Counted from the stretch's first letter, positions 7,841-16,860 are shown. The stretch is 58,364 nucleotides of DNA from Neisseria shayeganii 871 (GCF_000226875.1 NZ_JH164926.1:305281-363644), one strand, 5' to 3'. Numbers and translations: made by a program. Notes: generated by a model from the letters alone, not told the origin.

Positions 7841-8121
7841 GTAATGTATCTTTCAGTTACTTTAAAAAATAATTAACTCAATTATATCAATATATTATTT
7901 TAATATAAATTTGAAAACAGGTCTCAATTATAGCAGCTTATCTCAAGGTCTGTTGGCATTGGTATTGCAGTGGTATTTTAGCTTCCAAGCCTGTTTTGCT
8001 ATCCGGTTAAAATCTATGTCTGATGTGTTGGTAAGGTGAGCAAGTTTGGGCATATTTCTGTCTGGTATGTGTTGTATCTAGTTGTTGTCAAGCTAACTGC
8101 CTCAGTAATCCAGACCGATAC
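7841..8121. other. AT-rich intergenic region, no gene seen
   Basis: About 280 bp between the divergent rmlD-like and greA genes. The first 80 bp are very AT-rich (runs of TAAT, ATTATA). I see no ORF with a ribosome binding site and no repeat of the families described here. It presumably holds the rmlD promoter. Confidence 0.5.
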
Positions 8122-8151
8122 TTGGCGTATTTGGATATGATCTGTTATAAT
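8122..8151 (+). promoter_or_regulatory. greA promoter
   Basis: TTGGCG at 8122-8127 and a perfect TATAAT at 8146-8151 with an 18-bp spacer. The predicted transcript would begin near 8158, giving a leader of about 110 nt before the greA start codon. Confidence 0.65.
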
Positions 8152-8172
8152 AAAAACCAGATAAATTACAAC

Positions 8173-8202
8173 AAGCCGCCGTTTGCGCGGCTTGCCTTTT
8201 TT
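8173..8202 (+). terminator. Leader terminator/attenuator upstream of greA
   Basis: AAGCCGC at 8173-8179 pairs with GCGGCTT at 8187-8193, followed by GCC and six T residues at 8197-8202. It lies downstream of the promoter and about 65 bp before the greA start codon, so it would stop transcription early unless antiterminated. The short aborted transcript would be about 45 nt. Confidence 0.6.
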
Positions 8203-8211
8203 ATGGAAAAT

Positions 8212-8247
8212 CGGTTCGGGCGGCATTAGGAAATGCTGCCCGAATCG
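8212..8247 (+). promoter_or_regulatory. Second long hairpin in the greA leader
   Basis: A 16-bp stem from 8212-8227 with 8232-8247, including two G-U pairs, closes a 4-nt AGGA loop. It ends 10 bp before the GGAG ribosome binding site of greA at 8258-8261. Its position suggests control of translation start or RNA stability, but no ligand or protein partner can be named. Confidence 0.5.
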
Positions 8248-8269
8248 TACTTTATTTGGAGAATGCGTA

Positions 8270-8746
8270 ATGCAGAAAATCCCTTTAACCGTACGCGGTG
8301 CCGAACTTCTCAAACAGGAATTACAACAACTGAAAAGCATTGCCCGCCCCGCCATTATTGAAGCCATTGCCGAGGCACGCTCCCACGGTGATTTATCTGA
8401 AAATGCGGAATATGAAGCAGCTAAGGAAAAGCAGGGCTTTATCGAAGGTCGTATTGCCGAAATAGAGAATAAGCTGTCACTTGCACATATCATTGATCCA
8501 ACTGAGATTCATGCTGAAGGCAAAATTGTTTTTGGCAGTACCGTGGTATTGGAGGATTTGGAAAATGAAACTCAAGTCCGCTATCAGATTGTTGGTGACG
8601 ATGAGGCAGATATTAAAGAAAATAAAATTTCCGTCAGCTCTCCGATTGCTCGCGCCCTTATCGGCAAAGAAGAAGGAGATGTGGCTGAAGTCCAGGCTCC
8701 GGGTGGTTTGCGAGAATACGAAGTGGTGGAGGTATTGTATATCTGA
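8270..8746 (+). CDS. greA: Transcription elongation factor GreA
   Basis: A 158-residue GreA, the usual length. It rescues backtracked RNA polymerase by stimulating transcript cleavage through its coiled-coil tip. The N-terminal coiled coil carries GDLSENAEYEAAKEKQGFIEGR around residues 41-62, with the acidic tip residues D and E. The C-terminal FKBP-like domain ends SPIARALIGKEEGDVAEVQAPGG. The start MQKIPLT was chosen over an upstream in-frame codon because of GGAG 8 bp before it. The gene has its own promoter and a leader with two hairpins. Confidence 0.96.
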   Translation: MQKIPLTVRGAELLKQELQQLKSIARPAIIEAIAEARSHGDLSENAEYEAAKEKQGFIEGRIAEIENKLSLAHIIDPTEIHAEGKIVFGSTVVLEDLENETQVRYQIVGDDEADIKENKISVSSPIARALIGKEEGDVAEVQAPGGLREYEVVEVLYI

Positions 8747-8811
8747 CATATTATTATAGAGCCAAGCTCTTGTTCCATTTTGCCTGGTGATGAGCCAAAG
8801 AAGAGGCACCT

Positions 8812-8874
8812 TAACCCTAGGGCATAAACGCATAACGCAACAATGCGCCGCAGATGGGGTTTTACAAAGGTTTC
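8812..8874 (+). repeat. MITE-like element, copy C (partial, degenerate)
   Basis: The right part of the family is recognisable: CCTAGGGCATAAACGCATAACGCAA resembles the matching part of copy F (45136 onward), then GCGCCGCAGATGGGGTTTTACAAAGGTTTC. The end is mutated (ACAAAGGTTTC for GCAAAGGTCTC). The left part is lost. It is followed without a gap by a DUS at 8875. Confidence 0.6.
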
Positions 8875-8901
8875 AGGCTACCTGAAAATTTCAGGTAGCC
8901 T
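8875..8901. terminator. Inverted DUS pair between greA and phaC
   Basis: AGGCTACCTGAAA at 8875-8887 and TTTCAGGTAGCCT at 8889-8901 form a tight 13-bp stem with almost no loop, followed by GTTTTATCTTTTAT. It lies between two convergent genes and should terminate both. Confidence 0.7.
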
Positions 8902-8931
8902 GTTTTATCTTTTATCGGAGCGGAAAACGGT

Positions 8932-10707
8932 TTATTTCACCAGATTCACTTTCACGTAGCTGCCGGGCGCGGCGGCCAGTGGCGGGAAGTTTTCGTTGCC
9001 GATGCTGCGGGCAGGGATTTTGTCGCCGGCGTAGGCCTGCACCCATCGTTGCCAGTATGTCCACCATGAGCCTTCGTGATGCGCGGCGCCGGCCAGCCAA
9101 TCGCTGCCGTTTTCAAAGGCGGCGGTGTTGGTGAAGTAGCCGTATTTGTTTTTGGCCGGCGGGTTGACGATGCCGGCCACGTGGCCAGATTCGCCCAACA
9201 CCAAGGTGCTCTCACCGCCCAGATGTTTGGAACCTTTAAAAGTTTCCTCCCATAACGCGATGTGGTCTTCTTTGGTGGAAATGAAGAAATTGGGTGTTTT
9301 GACGCGCGACAGGTTGATGCCGACGCCGCCCAGTTTTACTTTGCCCGGCTCGGCCAGGCTGTTGTTGAGGTAGAGATCGCGCAGCAGGAAGCTGTGGACT
9401 TTTGGGGTGACATTGGTGCCGTCGCTGTTCCAGTAGAGGATGTCGAATTCGGCAGGTTCTTTGCCTTTCAGGTAGTTTTCGATGTAGTAGTTCCAATAGA
9501 GCGAGTTTTCGCGCAGCAGGCTGAAGGTAACGGCCAGTTGGCGGCCGTCGAAATAGCCCAGCTGTTTGTCCATGCTTTCGATGGCACTGATGACGGGATC
9601 ATTGATGAATACGCCCAACTCGCCGGGGTTTTCGAAGTCTAGGATGGTGGTCATGTAGGTGGCGGACTTGATGCGGTTTTTCAGCCGTTTGCCCACATAG
9701 TAAGCTTGGGTGGCGGCCAACAGTGTGCCGCCCATGCAGTAGCCGAGGGCGTTGACTTCTTTTTCGCCGGTGATGTCTTCAATGACGCGTACGGCTTCGC
9801 AGATGCCGGATACGGCCAAGTCTTCAAAGCCGATGTGTTGTTGGGATTTGTCGGGATTGGCCCAAGACATCAGGAACACGGTATGGCCTTGGCTGCGCAG
9901 CCAGTGTACGAAAGAGTTTTGCTCGCGCAGGTCGAGAATATAGTATTTGTTGATGAAAGGCGGCACCACCAGCAGCGGTGTTTTGTAAACTTCTTTGGTA
10001 ACGGCTTCGTATTGCAGCAGCTGGAAAATTTCGTTTTCGAAAACCACGCTGCCGGAGGTGACGGCCAAATCGGTGCCCACCTCGAAGGCATGATCTTTCA
10101 TCATGCGGATTTTCAGGTAGCGGGCGCTGTTCATCAGGTCTTCGTGAAACAGTTTCATGCCGCGCAACAGGTTTTCGCCGTTTTCTTCAACGGTGAGCTT
10201 GAGGATTTCGGGGTTGGTCCAGATGAAATTGCCGGGGGAGAGCGCGTTGATGGTTTGGCGCATGAAAAAGTGCAGGCGGTTGCGTACCTGCTCGCTCAGG
10301 CCGTCAACGGAATCAATCATGCTTTCGCAGGTGGTGGAGAAATGCAGGTAAGATTGGCGGAGCAGGTCGAATTGGGGCTGGGTTTTCCACAATTCGTTTT
10401 TGAAGCGGCGGTCGCCGGGCAGGTCGTCGATAAAGGGGGTTACGCTGTTGTCGGAAGCGCGCAGCATCACGTTGCGGTAGATTTCCATTTGCCCTTGCCA
10501 CCATTTCATCTGCATTTCCATCAGGCGGGCCGGATTTTTGGCGACGGCTTCGTAGAATTTGCCCAAATCTTCAGTATTGATTTTGGTGAGCGCTTCGCTC
10601 AGCGGGCTTTCGCCATAATAGAATTCTTGGATTTTCTGCCAGATGTTTTCGTTGAAATTGAAAAACTGCTGTAGGGTTTCGTTTGGCTTGAAGGCGTCCT
10701 GCATCAT
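8932..10707 (-). CDS. phaC: Class I poly(R)-hydroxyalkanoate synthase
   Basis: A 591-residue PHA synthase that polymerises (R)-3-hydroxyacyl-CoA on the surface of storage granules. The lipase-like box GYCMGG has the catalytic cysteine near residue 324. Downstream, a conserved Asp lies in STKEDHIALWEETF and the His in GESGHVAGIVNPPAKNKYGY. Length and the long N-terminal domain (FYxxWWQGQMEIYRNVMLR region) fit class I, which needs no PhaE/PhaR partner. It is the last gene of a phaB-phaP-phaC cluster on the minus strand, about 150 bp after the phasin gene. Met at 10704 is an alternative start. Confidence 0.95.
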   Translation of the reverse strand: MMQDAFKPNETLQQFFNFNENIWQKIQEFYYGESPLSEALTKINTEDLGKFYEAVAKNPARLMEMQMKWWQGQMEIYRNVMLRASDNSVTPFIDDLPGDRRFKNELWKTQPQFDLLRQSYLHFSTTCESMIDSVDGLSEQVRNRLHFFMRQTINALSPGNFIWTNPEILKLTVEENGENLLRGMKLFHEDLMNSARYLKIRMMKDHAFEVGTDLAVTSGSVVFENEIFQLLQYEAVTKEVYKTPLLVVPPFINKYYILDLREQNSFVHWLRSQGHTVFLMSWANPDKSQQHIGFEDLAVSGICEAVRVIEDITGEKEVNALGYCMGGTLLAATQAYYVGKRLKNRIKSATYMTTILDFENPGELGVFINDPVISAIESMDKQLGYFDGRQLAVTFSLLRENSLYWNYYIENYLKGKEPAEFDILYWNSDGTNVTPKVHSFLLRDLYLNNSLAEPGKVKLGGVGINLSRVKTPNFFISTKEDHIALWEETFKGSKHLGGESTLVLGESGHVAGIVNPPAKNKYGYFTNTAAFENGSDWLAGAAHHEGSWWTYWQRWVQAYAGDKIPARSIGNENFPPLAAAPGSYVKVNLVK

Positions 10708-10855
10708 GTTTGCTCCCGAAGCGAGTGTGCGGTTAGGTAAACAAAAAAGGAAAGGCGGCCGCCGTTGCCGGCGCCGCTTGCGGGCTGCAGCCTTTCAGGT
10801 AGCCTGAATCGGCTCAGGGCGGTTTGACGGGCGGCAGCCCCGAAGGTGTGGAGAT

Positions 10856-11197
10856 TTATTTCTTTTTCTCTACGGATTCGGCAACCAATTTGTCCAGCTC
10901 GGTTTTGAATTCGTTGGCCAAAGCAGACAGTTTTTTGCCGTCTTCAATCATTTGCTGGCTGATGCGGGTCATGGTTTCCATTTGTTTGGTGCCACTGCTG
11001 ATCAGGCTTTGCACGTCTTTGATCTGGCTGTTCATGTGGATTTGGGCCAGGCCGATGTCGGCGTATTGGCGGGCAGAGTCCAGTTGCAGATTGGTCAGTG
11101 CGGAAAAGTTTTTGGCGACCAATTGGTTGAACTTCAATACCGGCTCGAAAGTGTTTTGGGATTGGTCGCTCAAGGTTTTGAAGAGATCGGTGTACAT
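10856..11197 (-). CDS. phaP: Phasin family protein
   Basis: A 113-residue amphipathic, almost wholly helical protein without signal peptide, ending in a lysine-rich tail (VAESVEKKK). Phasins coat PHA granules and limit their size. Phasin-like features are FEPVLKFNQLVAKNFSALTN near the N-terminus and long heptad-like helices. AGGAG lies just before the start. Its place between phaB and phaC makes the assignment strong although the sequence is short and low in motifs. Confidence 0.88.
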   Translation of the reverse strand: MYTDLFKTLSDQSQNTFEPVLKFNQLVAKNFSALTNLQLDSARQYADIGLAQIHMNSQIKDVQSLISSGTKQMETMTRISQQMIEDGKKLSALANEFKTELDKLVAESVEKKK

Positions 11198-11296
11198 AAA
11201 ATCTAACTCCTAAATAATTAAGGTTGGTTTCGTTTGTTTACGGTTTAAAGGATGCCGGATTTCCGGCGGAACGGGCCGCTAAGGTTTAACGGCAAA

Positions 11297-12055
11297 TCAA
11301 TGCATATACAGCCCGCCGTTGATCGACAGGGTTTCGCCTGTGATGTAGGCGGCGCCGTCGGAAGCCAGGTAAGCGACGGCGGCAGCAATCTCGTCGGGTT
11401 CGGCCAAGCGCTGCATGGGAATTTGGGCCTTGATGCTGTCCACCACGTCATCCCGCATGGCGGTTACCATCGGGGTGGCGGTATAGCCGGGGGCGATGGC
11501 GTTCACACATACGCCGGCACGGGCGCCTTCGGCGGCCAAGGCCTTGGTAAAGCCGATCATGCCGGCTTTGGCGGCAGAGTAGTTGGCTTGGCCGAATTGT
11601 CCTTTCAGTCCGTTAACCGAAGTAATGTTGACGATGCGGCCGGATTTTTGCTCGAGCATACGCTGGAATACCGGTTGGGTAATGGTAAACAGGGATTTCA
11701 AATTGGTGTCCAAGACGGCACACCATTGCTCGAAGCTCATTTTTTTAAACTGGGCATCACGGGTGATGCCGGCGTTGTTAACCAGTAAATCGATGCGGCC
11801 TTCCGCGTCTAAGGCTTTGTTGATGGCTTCGGTGGCGGCTTCGTGGCTGTTGACGTCGGTCACCACAAAACGGATGGACGACGCATCGAAGCCTTCCTGC
11901 TGCAGCCATTGCCGTTCGCGCTCGCCGTTGCCGGAAGACAGCAGGGCGATGATGCGGTAGTTTTCCGCCAGCAGTGTGCGGCAGATGGCCGAACCGATGC
12001 CCCCTAGCGCACCGGTTACCAAGGCAACTTTAGGGGTGGGGTTGTGTGCAGACAT
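11297..12055 (-). CDS. phaB: Acetoacetyl-CoA reductase (PhaB-type SDR)
   Basis: A 252-residue short-chain dehydrogenase that reduces acetoacetyl-CoA to (R)-3-hydroxybutyryl-CoA with NADPH. The cofactor loop is TGALGGIG (residues 14-21), NNAG at 93-96, catalytic Ser146, Tyr159 and Lys163 (YSAAKAG). It resembles FabG, but its neighbours favour PhaB. AAGGAG precedes the start. The expected thiolase phaA is not in the window, so acetoacetyl-CoA must come from a thiolase encoded elsewhere. Confidence 0.87.
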   Translation of the reverse strand: MSAHNPTPKVALVTGALGGIGSAICRTLLAENYRIIALLSSGNGERERQWLQQEGFDASSIRFVVTDVNSHEAATEAINKALDAEGRIDLLVNNAGITRDAQFKKMSFEQWCAVLDTNLKSLFTITQPVFQRMLEQKSGRIVNITSVNGLKGQFGQANYSAAKAGMIGFTKALAAEGARAGVCVNAIAPGYTATPMVTAMRDDVVDSIKAQIPMQRLAEPDEIAAAVAYLASDGAAYITGETLSINGGLYMH

Positions 12056-12658
12056 GGTACAGACTCCTTTGCAGTCGTTGTGATGATGCCGGTTGCAGAC
12101 AACCGGCGCTTGATTATTTTATTTTTTATTATTGCTTGGTTTCAGGTAGCCTTTGGCTGCTGAAAACTGTGTTTGCACGATGTGCGGATTTATACCATAA
12201 ATCGGCCGCGGATAAATGGATTTATGTCAAAAAGAAATAAAATTCTAATTTATGTAAACGTGTTTTGTTTGTTTGGCTCTGATGCAAGCCGTTTTTTCAA
12301 TTGAAGCGTTTACTCGGATATTAGCATAAGATTGTGACGGTTTAAGTACATTCTGCCTTTGACAGAGCGGGGGAGCTGATATTTCAGCGGCAGAAGAGAA
12401 GGGTGCCGGCCAGTTCGTTATCAGTGTAATGAATGCATGGCTTTCTGTATCCGATTGGGAAGCTTGTTTATTTTTCTCTTAAAAAACGGATATATTTCAA
12501 TTGGCTAATCCTTTTGGCTAGGCTTTGCGGCCTTCTTTCGGTAGAATGACGCGTTTAAAGCAGAGGCGCAGGCCGCCTGTTTGCAAAAATTTTTTAAAAA
12601 ACGTGAACAACGCAGATGCAGGCCGTCCGCAAAGTAGGGGATGGCGGAGTTTTTCATA
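12056..12658. other. 600-bp gap between phaB and purK, no gene seen
   Basis: The region holds one DUS at 12141-12152 and AT-rich stretches (12190-12360, 12470-12510, and an A/T block at 12586-12600). It must contain the phaB promoter on the minus strand and the purK promoter on the plus strand, but I cannot fix either with confidence. No ORF has both a start signal and family resemblance. No repeat element was recognised. Confidence 0.45.
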
Positions 12659-13834
12659 ATGATTGAAACAATTAGTCCGATTTTGCCGCCGGCGATGTTG
12701 GGTATTTTGGGTGGCGGTCAACTGGGTCGGATGTTTACCGTGGCCGCTAAGCAGATGGGGTATCGGGTCACCGTGCTGGATCCTGATCCGCAAGCGCCGG
12801 CAGCCGAGTTTGCCGACCGCCATATTTGCGCGGCCTACGACGATTTGCAGGCTTTGGCCGATATGGCGGCCTGCGCGGCGGTGACCACCGAATTTGAAAA
12901 CGTCAACGCCCAAGCCATGCGTGCTTTGGCTTTGGAGACGGTGGTATCGCCCTCGGGCGACTGCGTGGAAATTGCGCAAAACCGCATCCGCGAAAAAATG
13001 TGGATACGCAAAGCAGGCTTGCAGACCGCGCCGTATCAGGTGGTGGAAAAGCTTGAAGACATTACCGAGGCCGAAACCGCCGCCTTGCTGCCGGGTATTT
13101 TGAAGACTGCGGCGCTGGGTTACGACGGCAAAGGCCAGGTGCGCGTGGCCACGGTGGAAGAGGTGCGGGCCGCGTTTCAAACCCTAAAAAGTGTGCCCTG
13201 CGTGCTGGAAAAAATGTTGGACCTGCATGCGGAAATTTCTGTTTTGGTGTGCCGTTTGAACGACCGCCAAATCAAATGTTTTCCGCCTGCCGAAAACCGC
13301 CATGAAGACGGTATTCTGGCGTATTCCATCGTGCCGGCCCGTCTGCCCGACAGCGTGCAGAGGCGGGCTCAGGAATTGGCGGCGCGTTTGGCCAATACCT
13401 TGGATTATGTGGGTGTGCTGGCGGTGGAAATGTTTGTGATCGGCACACAGCAGGAATTGATTGTGAACGAAATTGCGCCGCGCCCGCACAATTCCGGCCA
13501 CTATACCTTGGATGCCTGTGTCAGCGACCAATTCGAGCAACAGGTCCGCCTGATGTGCGGGCTGCCGCCTGCCGACACCCGTCTGCTCACGCCTTGCTGC
13601 ATGGCCAATTTGTTGGGCGATATTTGGCCGGCCGACGGCGAAGTCAATTGGGCGCCCGTGTTGCAGCGGCCGGATGCGGCTCTGCATTTGTACGGCAAAA
13701 AAGAAGCGCGGCCGGGGCGCAAAATGGGACATTTTACCGTGATGTCCAATCAGTCTTCCGACATTGCCTTCATGTTGGCCTATAAGCTGCATTGCCAACT
13801 CAGTCGGGCTGCAGATTGCGGCCAACCGGCCTGA
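12659..13834 (+). CDS. purK: N5-carboxyaminoimidazole ribonucleotide synthase
   Basis: A 391-residue ATP-grasp enzyme of purine synthesis that carboxylates AIR to N5-CAIR using ATP and bicarbonate. The N-terminal loop is MLGILGGGQLGRMF (from residue 13). The ATP-grasp region shows GILKTAALGYDGKGQV and EKMLDLHAEISVLVCR. NEIAPRPHNSGHYTLDAC is a signature of the family's active site. GGAG at 12646-12649 supports the start at 12659 rather than the upstream ATG at 12641. The partner purE is not adjacent. Confidence 0.94.
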   Translation: MIETISPILPPAMLGILGGGQLGRMFTVAAKQMGYRVTVLDPDPQAPAAEFADRHICAAYDDLQALADMAACAAVTTEFENVNAQAMRALALETVVSPSGDCVEIAQNRIREKMWIRKAGLQTAPYQVVEKLEDITEAETAALLPGILKTAALGYDGKGQVRVATVEEVRAAFQTLKSVPCVLEKMLDLHAEISVLVCRLNDRQIKCFPPAENRHEDGILAYSIVPARLPDSVQRRAQELAARLANTLDYVGVLAVEMFVIGTQQELIVNEIAPRPHNSGHYTLDACVSDQFEQQVRLMCGLPPADTRLLTPCCMANLLGDIWPADGEVNWAPVLQRPDAALHLYGKKEARPGRKMGHFTVMSNQSSDIAFMLAYKLHCQLSRAADCGQPA

Positions 13835-13916
13835 GCCATTGTTTTCAGGTAGCCCGAACCATTTTTGGGCAGGTTTTGAAAACAGCGTGACGACTTGACT
13901 ATATTGAAAAACAACC

Positions 13917-15605
13917 ATGATGAACAAAGAACAATTTGCCGATAACCATTTCATCCGCAACATCATCGACGAAGACCTGAAAAGCGGCAAACATACTGCG
14001 GTCCAAACCCGCTTTCCGCCCGAGCCCAACGGCTATCTGCACATCGGGCACGCCAAATCCATCTGCCTGAACTTCGGTTTGGCTTATATCTACGATGGCT
14101 TGTGCAATCTGCGCTTCGATGACACCAACCCTGAAAAAGAAAATCAGGAATACGTGGATTCGATTAAAGAAGACGTAGAGTGGTTGGGCTTCAAATGGGC
14201 GGGCGAGCCGCGTTATGCGTCCGATTATTTCGATCAGCTTTTCGATTACGCCGTCGGCCTGATTCAAGACGGCAAAGCCTATGTGGACGACTTAAGCGCC
14301 GAAGAAATGCGCGAATACCGCGGCACGCTCACCGAACCGGGCAAAAACAGCCCTTACCGCGAGCGCAGCGTCGAAGAAAACCTCGATTTGTTCATGCGCA
14401 TGAAAAACGGAGAGTTCCCCGACGGCAGCAAAACCCTGCGCCTGAAAATCGACATGGCTTCCGGCAACGTGAACCTGCGCGATCCGGTGATTTACCGCAT
14501 CCGCCGCGCGCATCACCACAACACCGGCGACAAGTGGTGCATCTACCCCATGTATGACTATACCCATGCCATTTCCGATGCCATCGAAAAAATCACCCAT
14601 TCGCTGTGTACGCTCGAATTTGAAGCCCACCGCCCGCTGTATGACTGGGTGCTCGACAATATCCCGATCGACAACCACCCGCGCCAATACGAGTTTTCCC
14701 GCTTGGAACTGCTGTACTCCATTACTTCCAAACGCAAACTGAACCAGTTGGTTAGCGAAAGTCATGTGAACGGTTGGGACGACCCGCGTATGCCCACCAT
14801 CTCCGGCATGCGCCGCCGCGGCTACACGCCTGAAGGCTTGCGTCTGTTTGCCAAGCGCGTCGGCATTTCCAAGTCGGAGAACGTGGTGGACATGAGCGTG
14901 CTCGAAGGCGCGATTCGCGAAGAACTGGAAAACTCCGCCCCGCGCATGATGGCCGTGTTAAACCCGATTAAGGTCACGCTCACCAATTTCGAAGCCGGCA
15001 AAACCCAAAGCCGCAGCGCGCCTTACCATCCGCACCACGAAGAAATGGGCGAACGCGAAGTGCCCATCAGCCCAACCCTGTATATTGAAGCCGACGATTT
15101 CAGCGAAAACCCGCCAAAAGGTTGGCAGCGCCTCACGCCGGGCGGCGAAGTGCGCCTGCGTTACAGCTATGTGATTAAGTGCGACGAAGTGGTGAAAGAC
15201 GAAAACGGCAATGTGGTCGAACTCAAATGCAGCATCGACCACGACACCTTAGGTAAAAAGCCTGAAGGTCGTAAAGTGAAAGGGGTCATCCACTGGCTGT
15301 CTGCCGAACACGCCGTGCCCGCCACTGTGCGCCTGTACGACCGCCTGTTTACCGAACCGCGACCCGATGCCATTCGCGGGGAAGACGGCGAATACCGCCC
15401 GTTCACCGATTTCCTCAACCCGGACTCCATGAGGGAAATCACCGCTTATGTAGAGCCGGTGGCGAACACTTTGGCACCGGAAAGCCGTTGGCAGTTTGAG
15501 CGCTTGGGCTATTTTGTGACCGACCGCTACGACCACAGCAAAGAAAAACCGGTGTTCAACCGCACCGTCGCCCTAAAAGACACCTGGCAGGCCAAAGAAG
15601 CCTGA
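13917..15605 (+). CDS. glnS: Glutaminyl-tRNA synthetase
   Basis: Class I synthetase of 562 residues that charges tRNA-Gln with glutamine. The HIGH box is in FPPEPNGYLHIGHAKS (about residues 34-49), and the late family block VGISKSENVVDMSVLE is present. The C-terminal half is the beta-barrel anticodon-binding region. Two consecutive ATG codons open the gene; the second (13920) may be used. Its presence means glutamine is attached directly, independent of any GatCAB route. Confidence 0.96.
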   Translation: MMNKEQFADNHFIRNIIDEDLKSGKHTAVQTRFPPEPNGYLHIGHAKSICLNFGLAYIYDGLCNLRFDDTNPEKENQEYVDSIKEDVEWLGFKWAGEPRYASDYFDQLFDYAVGLIQDGKAYVDDLSAEEMREYRGTLTEPGKNSPYRERSVEENLDLFMRMKNGEFPDGSKTLRLKIDMASGNVNLRDPVIYRIRRAHHHNTGDKWCIYPMYDYTHAISDAIEKITHSLCTLEFEAHRPLYDWVLDNIPIDNHPRQYEFSRLELLYSITSKRKLNQLVSESHVNGWDDPRMPTISGMRRRGYTPEGLRLFAKRVGISKSENVVDMSVLEGAIREELENSAPRMMAVLNPIKVTLTNFEAGKTQSRSAPYHPHHEEMGEREVPISPTLYIEADDFSENPPKGWQRLTPGGEVRLRYSYVIKCDEVVKDENGNVVELKCSIDHDTLGKKPEGRKVKGVIHWLSAEHAVPATVRLYDRLFTEPRPDAIRGEDGEYRPFTDFLNPDSMREITAYVEPVANTLAPESRWQFERLGYFVTDRYDHSKEKPVFNRTVALKDTWQAKEA

Positions 15606-15698
15606 GCGGCTACCTGAAAGCCGATTGGCGACATATCGTTAAGTAAGGATGTCTGTGATGATGCAGGCATCCTTTTGTTTTCAGGTAGCCTGAGGCCT

Positions 15699-15730
15699 TT
15701 GCCGCAGACCCAGCGGCATGGTGCTATAAT
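15699..15730 (+). promoter_or_regulatory. ychF promoter, extended -10
   Basis: TGCTATAAT at 15722-15730 is an extended -10 box. TTGCCG at 15699-15704 may act as a -35, but the 20-bp spacing is long, which the extended -10 could compensate. The start codon follows about 40 bp later. Confidence 0.5.
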
Positions 15731-15768
15731 CCGCCCTTTTCCATTTTCCCGAATCTGCAAGGAACGGT

Positions 15769-16860
15769 ATGAGCTTAAAATGCGGCATCGTCGGCCTGCC
15801 CAATGTCGGCAAATCTACTTTATTCAACGCCTTAACCCAATCGGGCATTGAGGCGGCCAACTATCCTTTCTGTACCATCGAGCCCAATGTGGGCATTGTG
15901 GAAGTGCCCGATCCGCGCATGGCCGAGTTGGCGAAAATCGTGAACCCGCAGAAAATGCAGCCGGCCATTGTGGAGTTCGTCGATATCGCCGGCTTGGTGG
16001 CCGGCGCCAGCAAAGGTGAAGGTTTGGGTAACCAGTTTCTGGCCAACATCCGCGAAACCGACGCCATCGTGAACGTGGTGCGCTGCTTCGACGATGACAA
16101 CATTGTGCACGTTTCCGGCAAGGTGGATCCGATTGCCGACATCGAAACCATCGGCACCGAGCTGGCTTTGGCCGACTTGGCCAGCGTGGAAAAAGCGATT
16201 GTGCGCGAAGGCAAACGCGCCAAAGCGGGCGACAAAGACGCGCAAAAACTGGTGGCCTTGTGCGAAAAACTGCTGCCGCACCTCAACGAAGGCAAACCCG
16301 TGCGTTCATTCGGCTTGGATGCCGAAGAACTGGCTCTGCTCAAGCCGCTGTTCCTGCTCACGGCGAAACCCGCCATGTATGTGGGCAATGTGGCGGAAGA
16401 CGGTTTTGAAAACAACCCGCACTTGGCGCGCCTGAAAGAATTGGCCGCCAAAGAAAACGCCCCCGTTGTGGCCGTGTGTGCCGCTTTGGAAAGCGAAATC
16501 GCCGAGCTCGAAGACGAAGAAAAAACCGAGTTCCTCGCCGAAATGGGCCTAGAAGAACCCGGCCTTAACCGCCTGATCCGCGCCGGCTATGATTTGCTGG
16601 GTTTGCAAACTTATTTCACCGCCGGCGTGAAAGAAGTGCGCGCCTGGACCATCCACAAAGGCGATACCGCGCCGCAAGCCGCCGGCGTGATCCACACCGA
16701 TTTCGAGCGCGGCTTCATCCGTGCCCAAGTGATTGCTTATGACGATTACATCGCCTTGGGCGGTGAAGCCAAAGCCAAAGAAGCCGGCAAAATGCGGGCC
16801 GAGGGCAAGGAGTATGTGGTGCAGGACGGCGATGTGATCCATTTCCTGTTTAATGTGTAA
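15769..16860 (+). CDS. ychF: Redox-regulated ATPase YchF
   Basis: An Obg-family ATPase of 363 residues that binds the ribosome and acts in stress control of translation. G1 loop GLPNVGKST is at residues 9-17, the G3-like region is EFVDIAGLVAGASKGEGLGN, and the G4 position lacks the usual NKxD, which fits the family's ATP preference. The C-terminal TGS domain is visible (DLLGLQTYFTAGVKEVRAWTI ... VQDGDVIHFLFNV). AAGGAA precedes the start. It is followed by MITE copy D. Confidence 0.96.
   Translation: MSLKCGIVGLPNVGKSTLFNALTQSGIEAANYPFCTIEPNVGIVEVPDPRMAELAKIVNPQKMQPAIVEFVDIAGLVAGASKGEGLGNQFLANIRETDAIVNVVRCFDDDNIVHVSGKVDPIADIETIGTELALADLASVEKAIVREGKRAKAGDKDAQKLVALCEKLLPHLNEGKPVRSFGLDAEELALLKPLFLLTAKPAMYVGNVAEDGFENNPHLARLKELAAKENAPVVAVCAALESEIAELEDEEKTEFLAEMGLEEPGLNRLIRAGYDLLGLQTYFTAGVKEVRAWTIHKGDTAPQAAGVIHTDFERGFIRAQVIAYDDYIALGGEAKAKEAGKMRAEGKEYVVQDGDVIHFLFNV

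Noticed and set aside
12046..12240. 64-codon plus-strand frame in the phaB-purK gap
   Set aside because: No ribosome binding site; aromatic and Cys-rich nonsense-like composition, overlapping the phaB start region.
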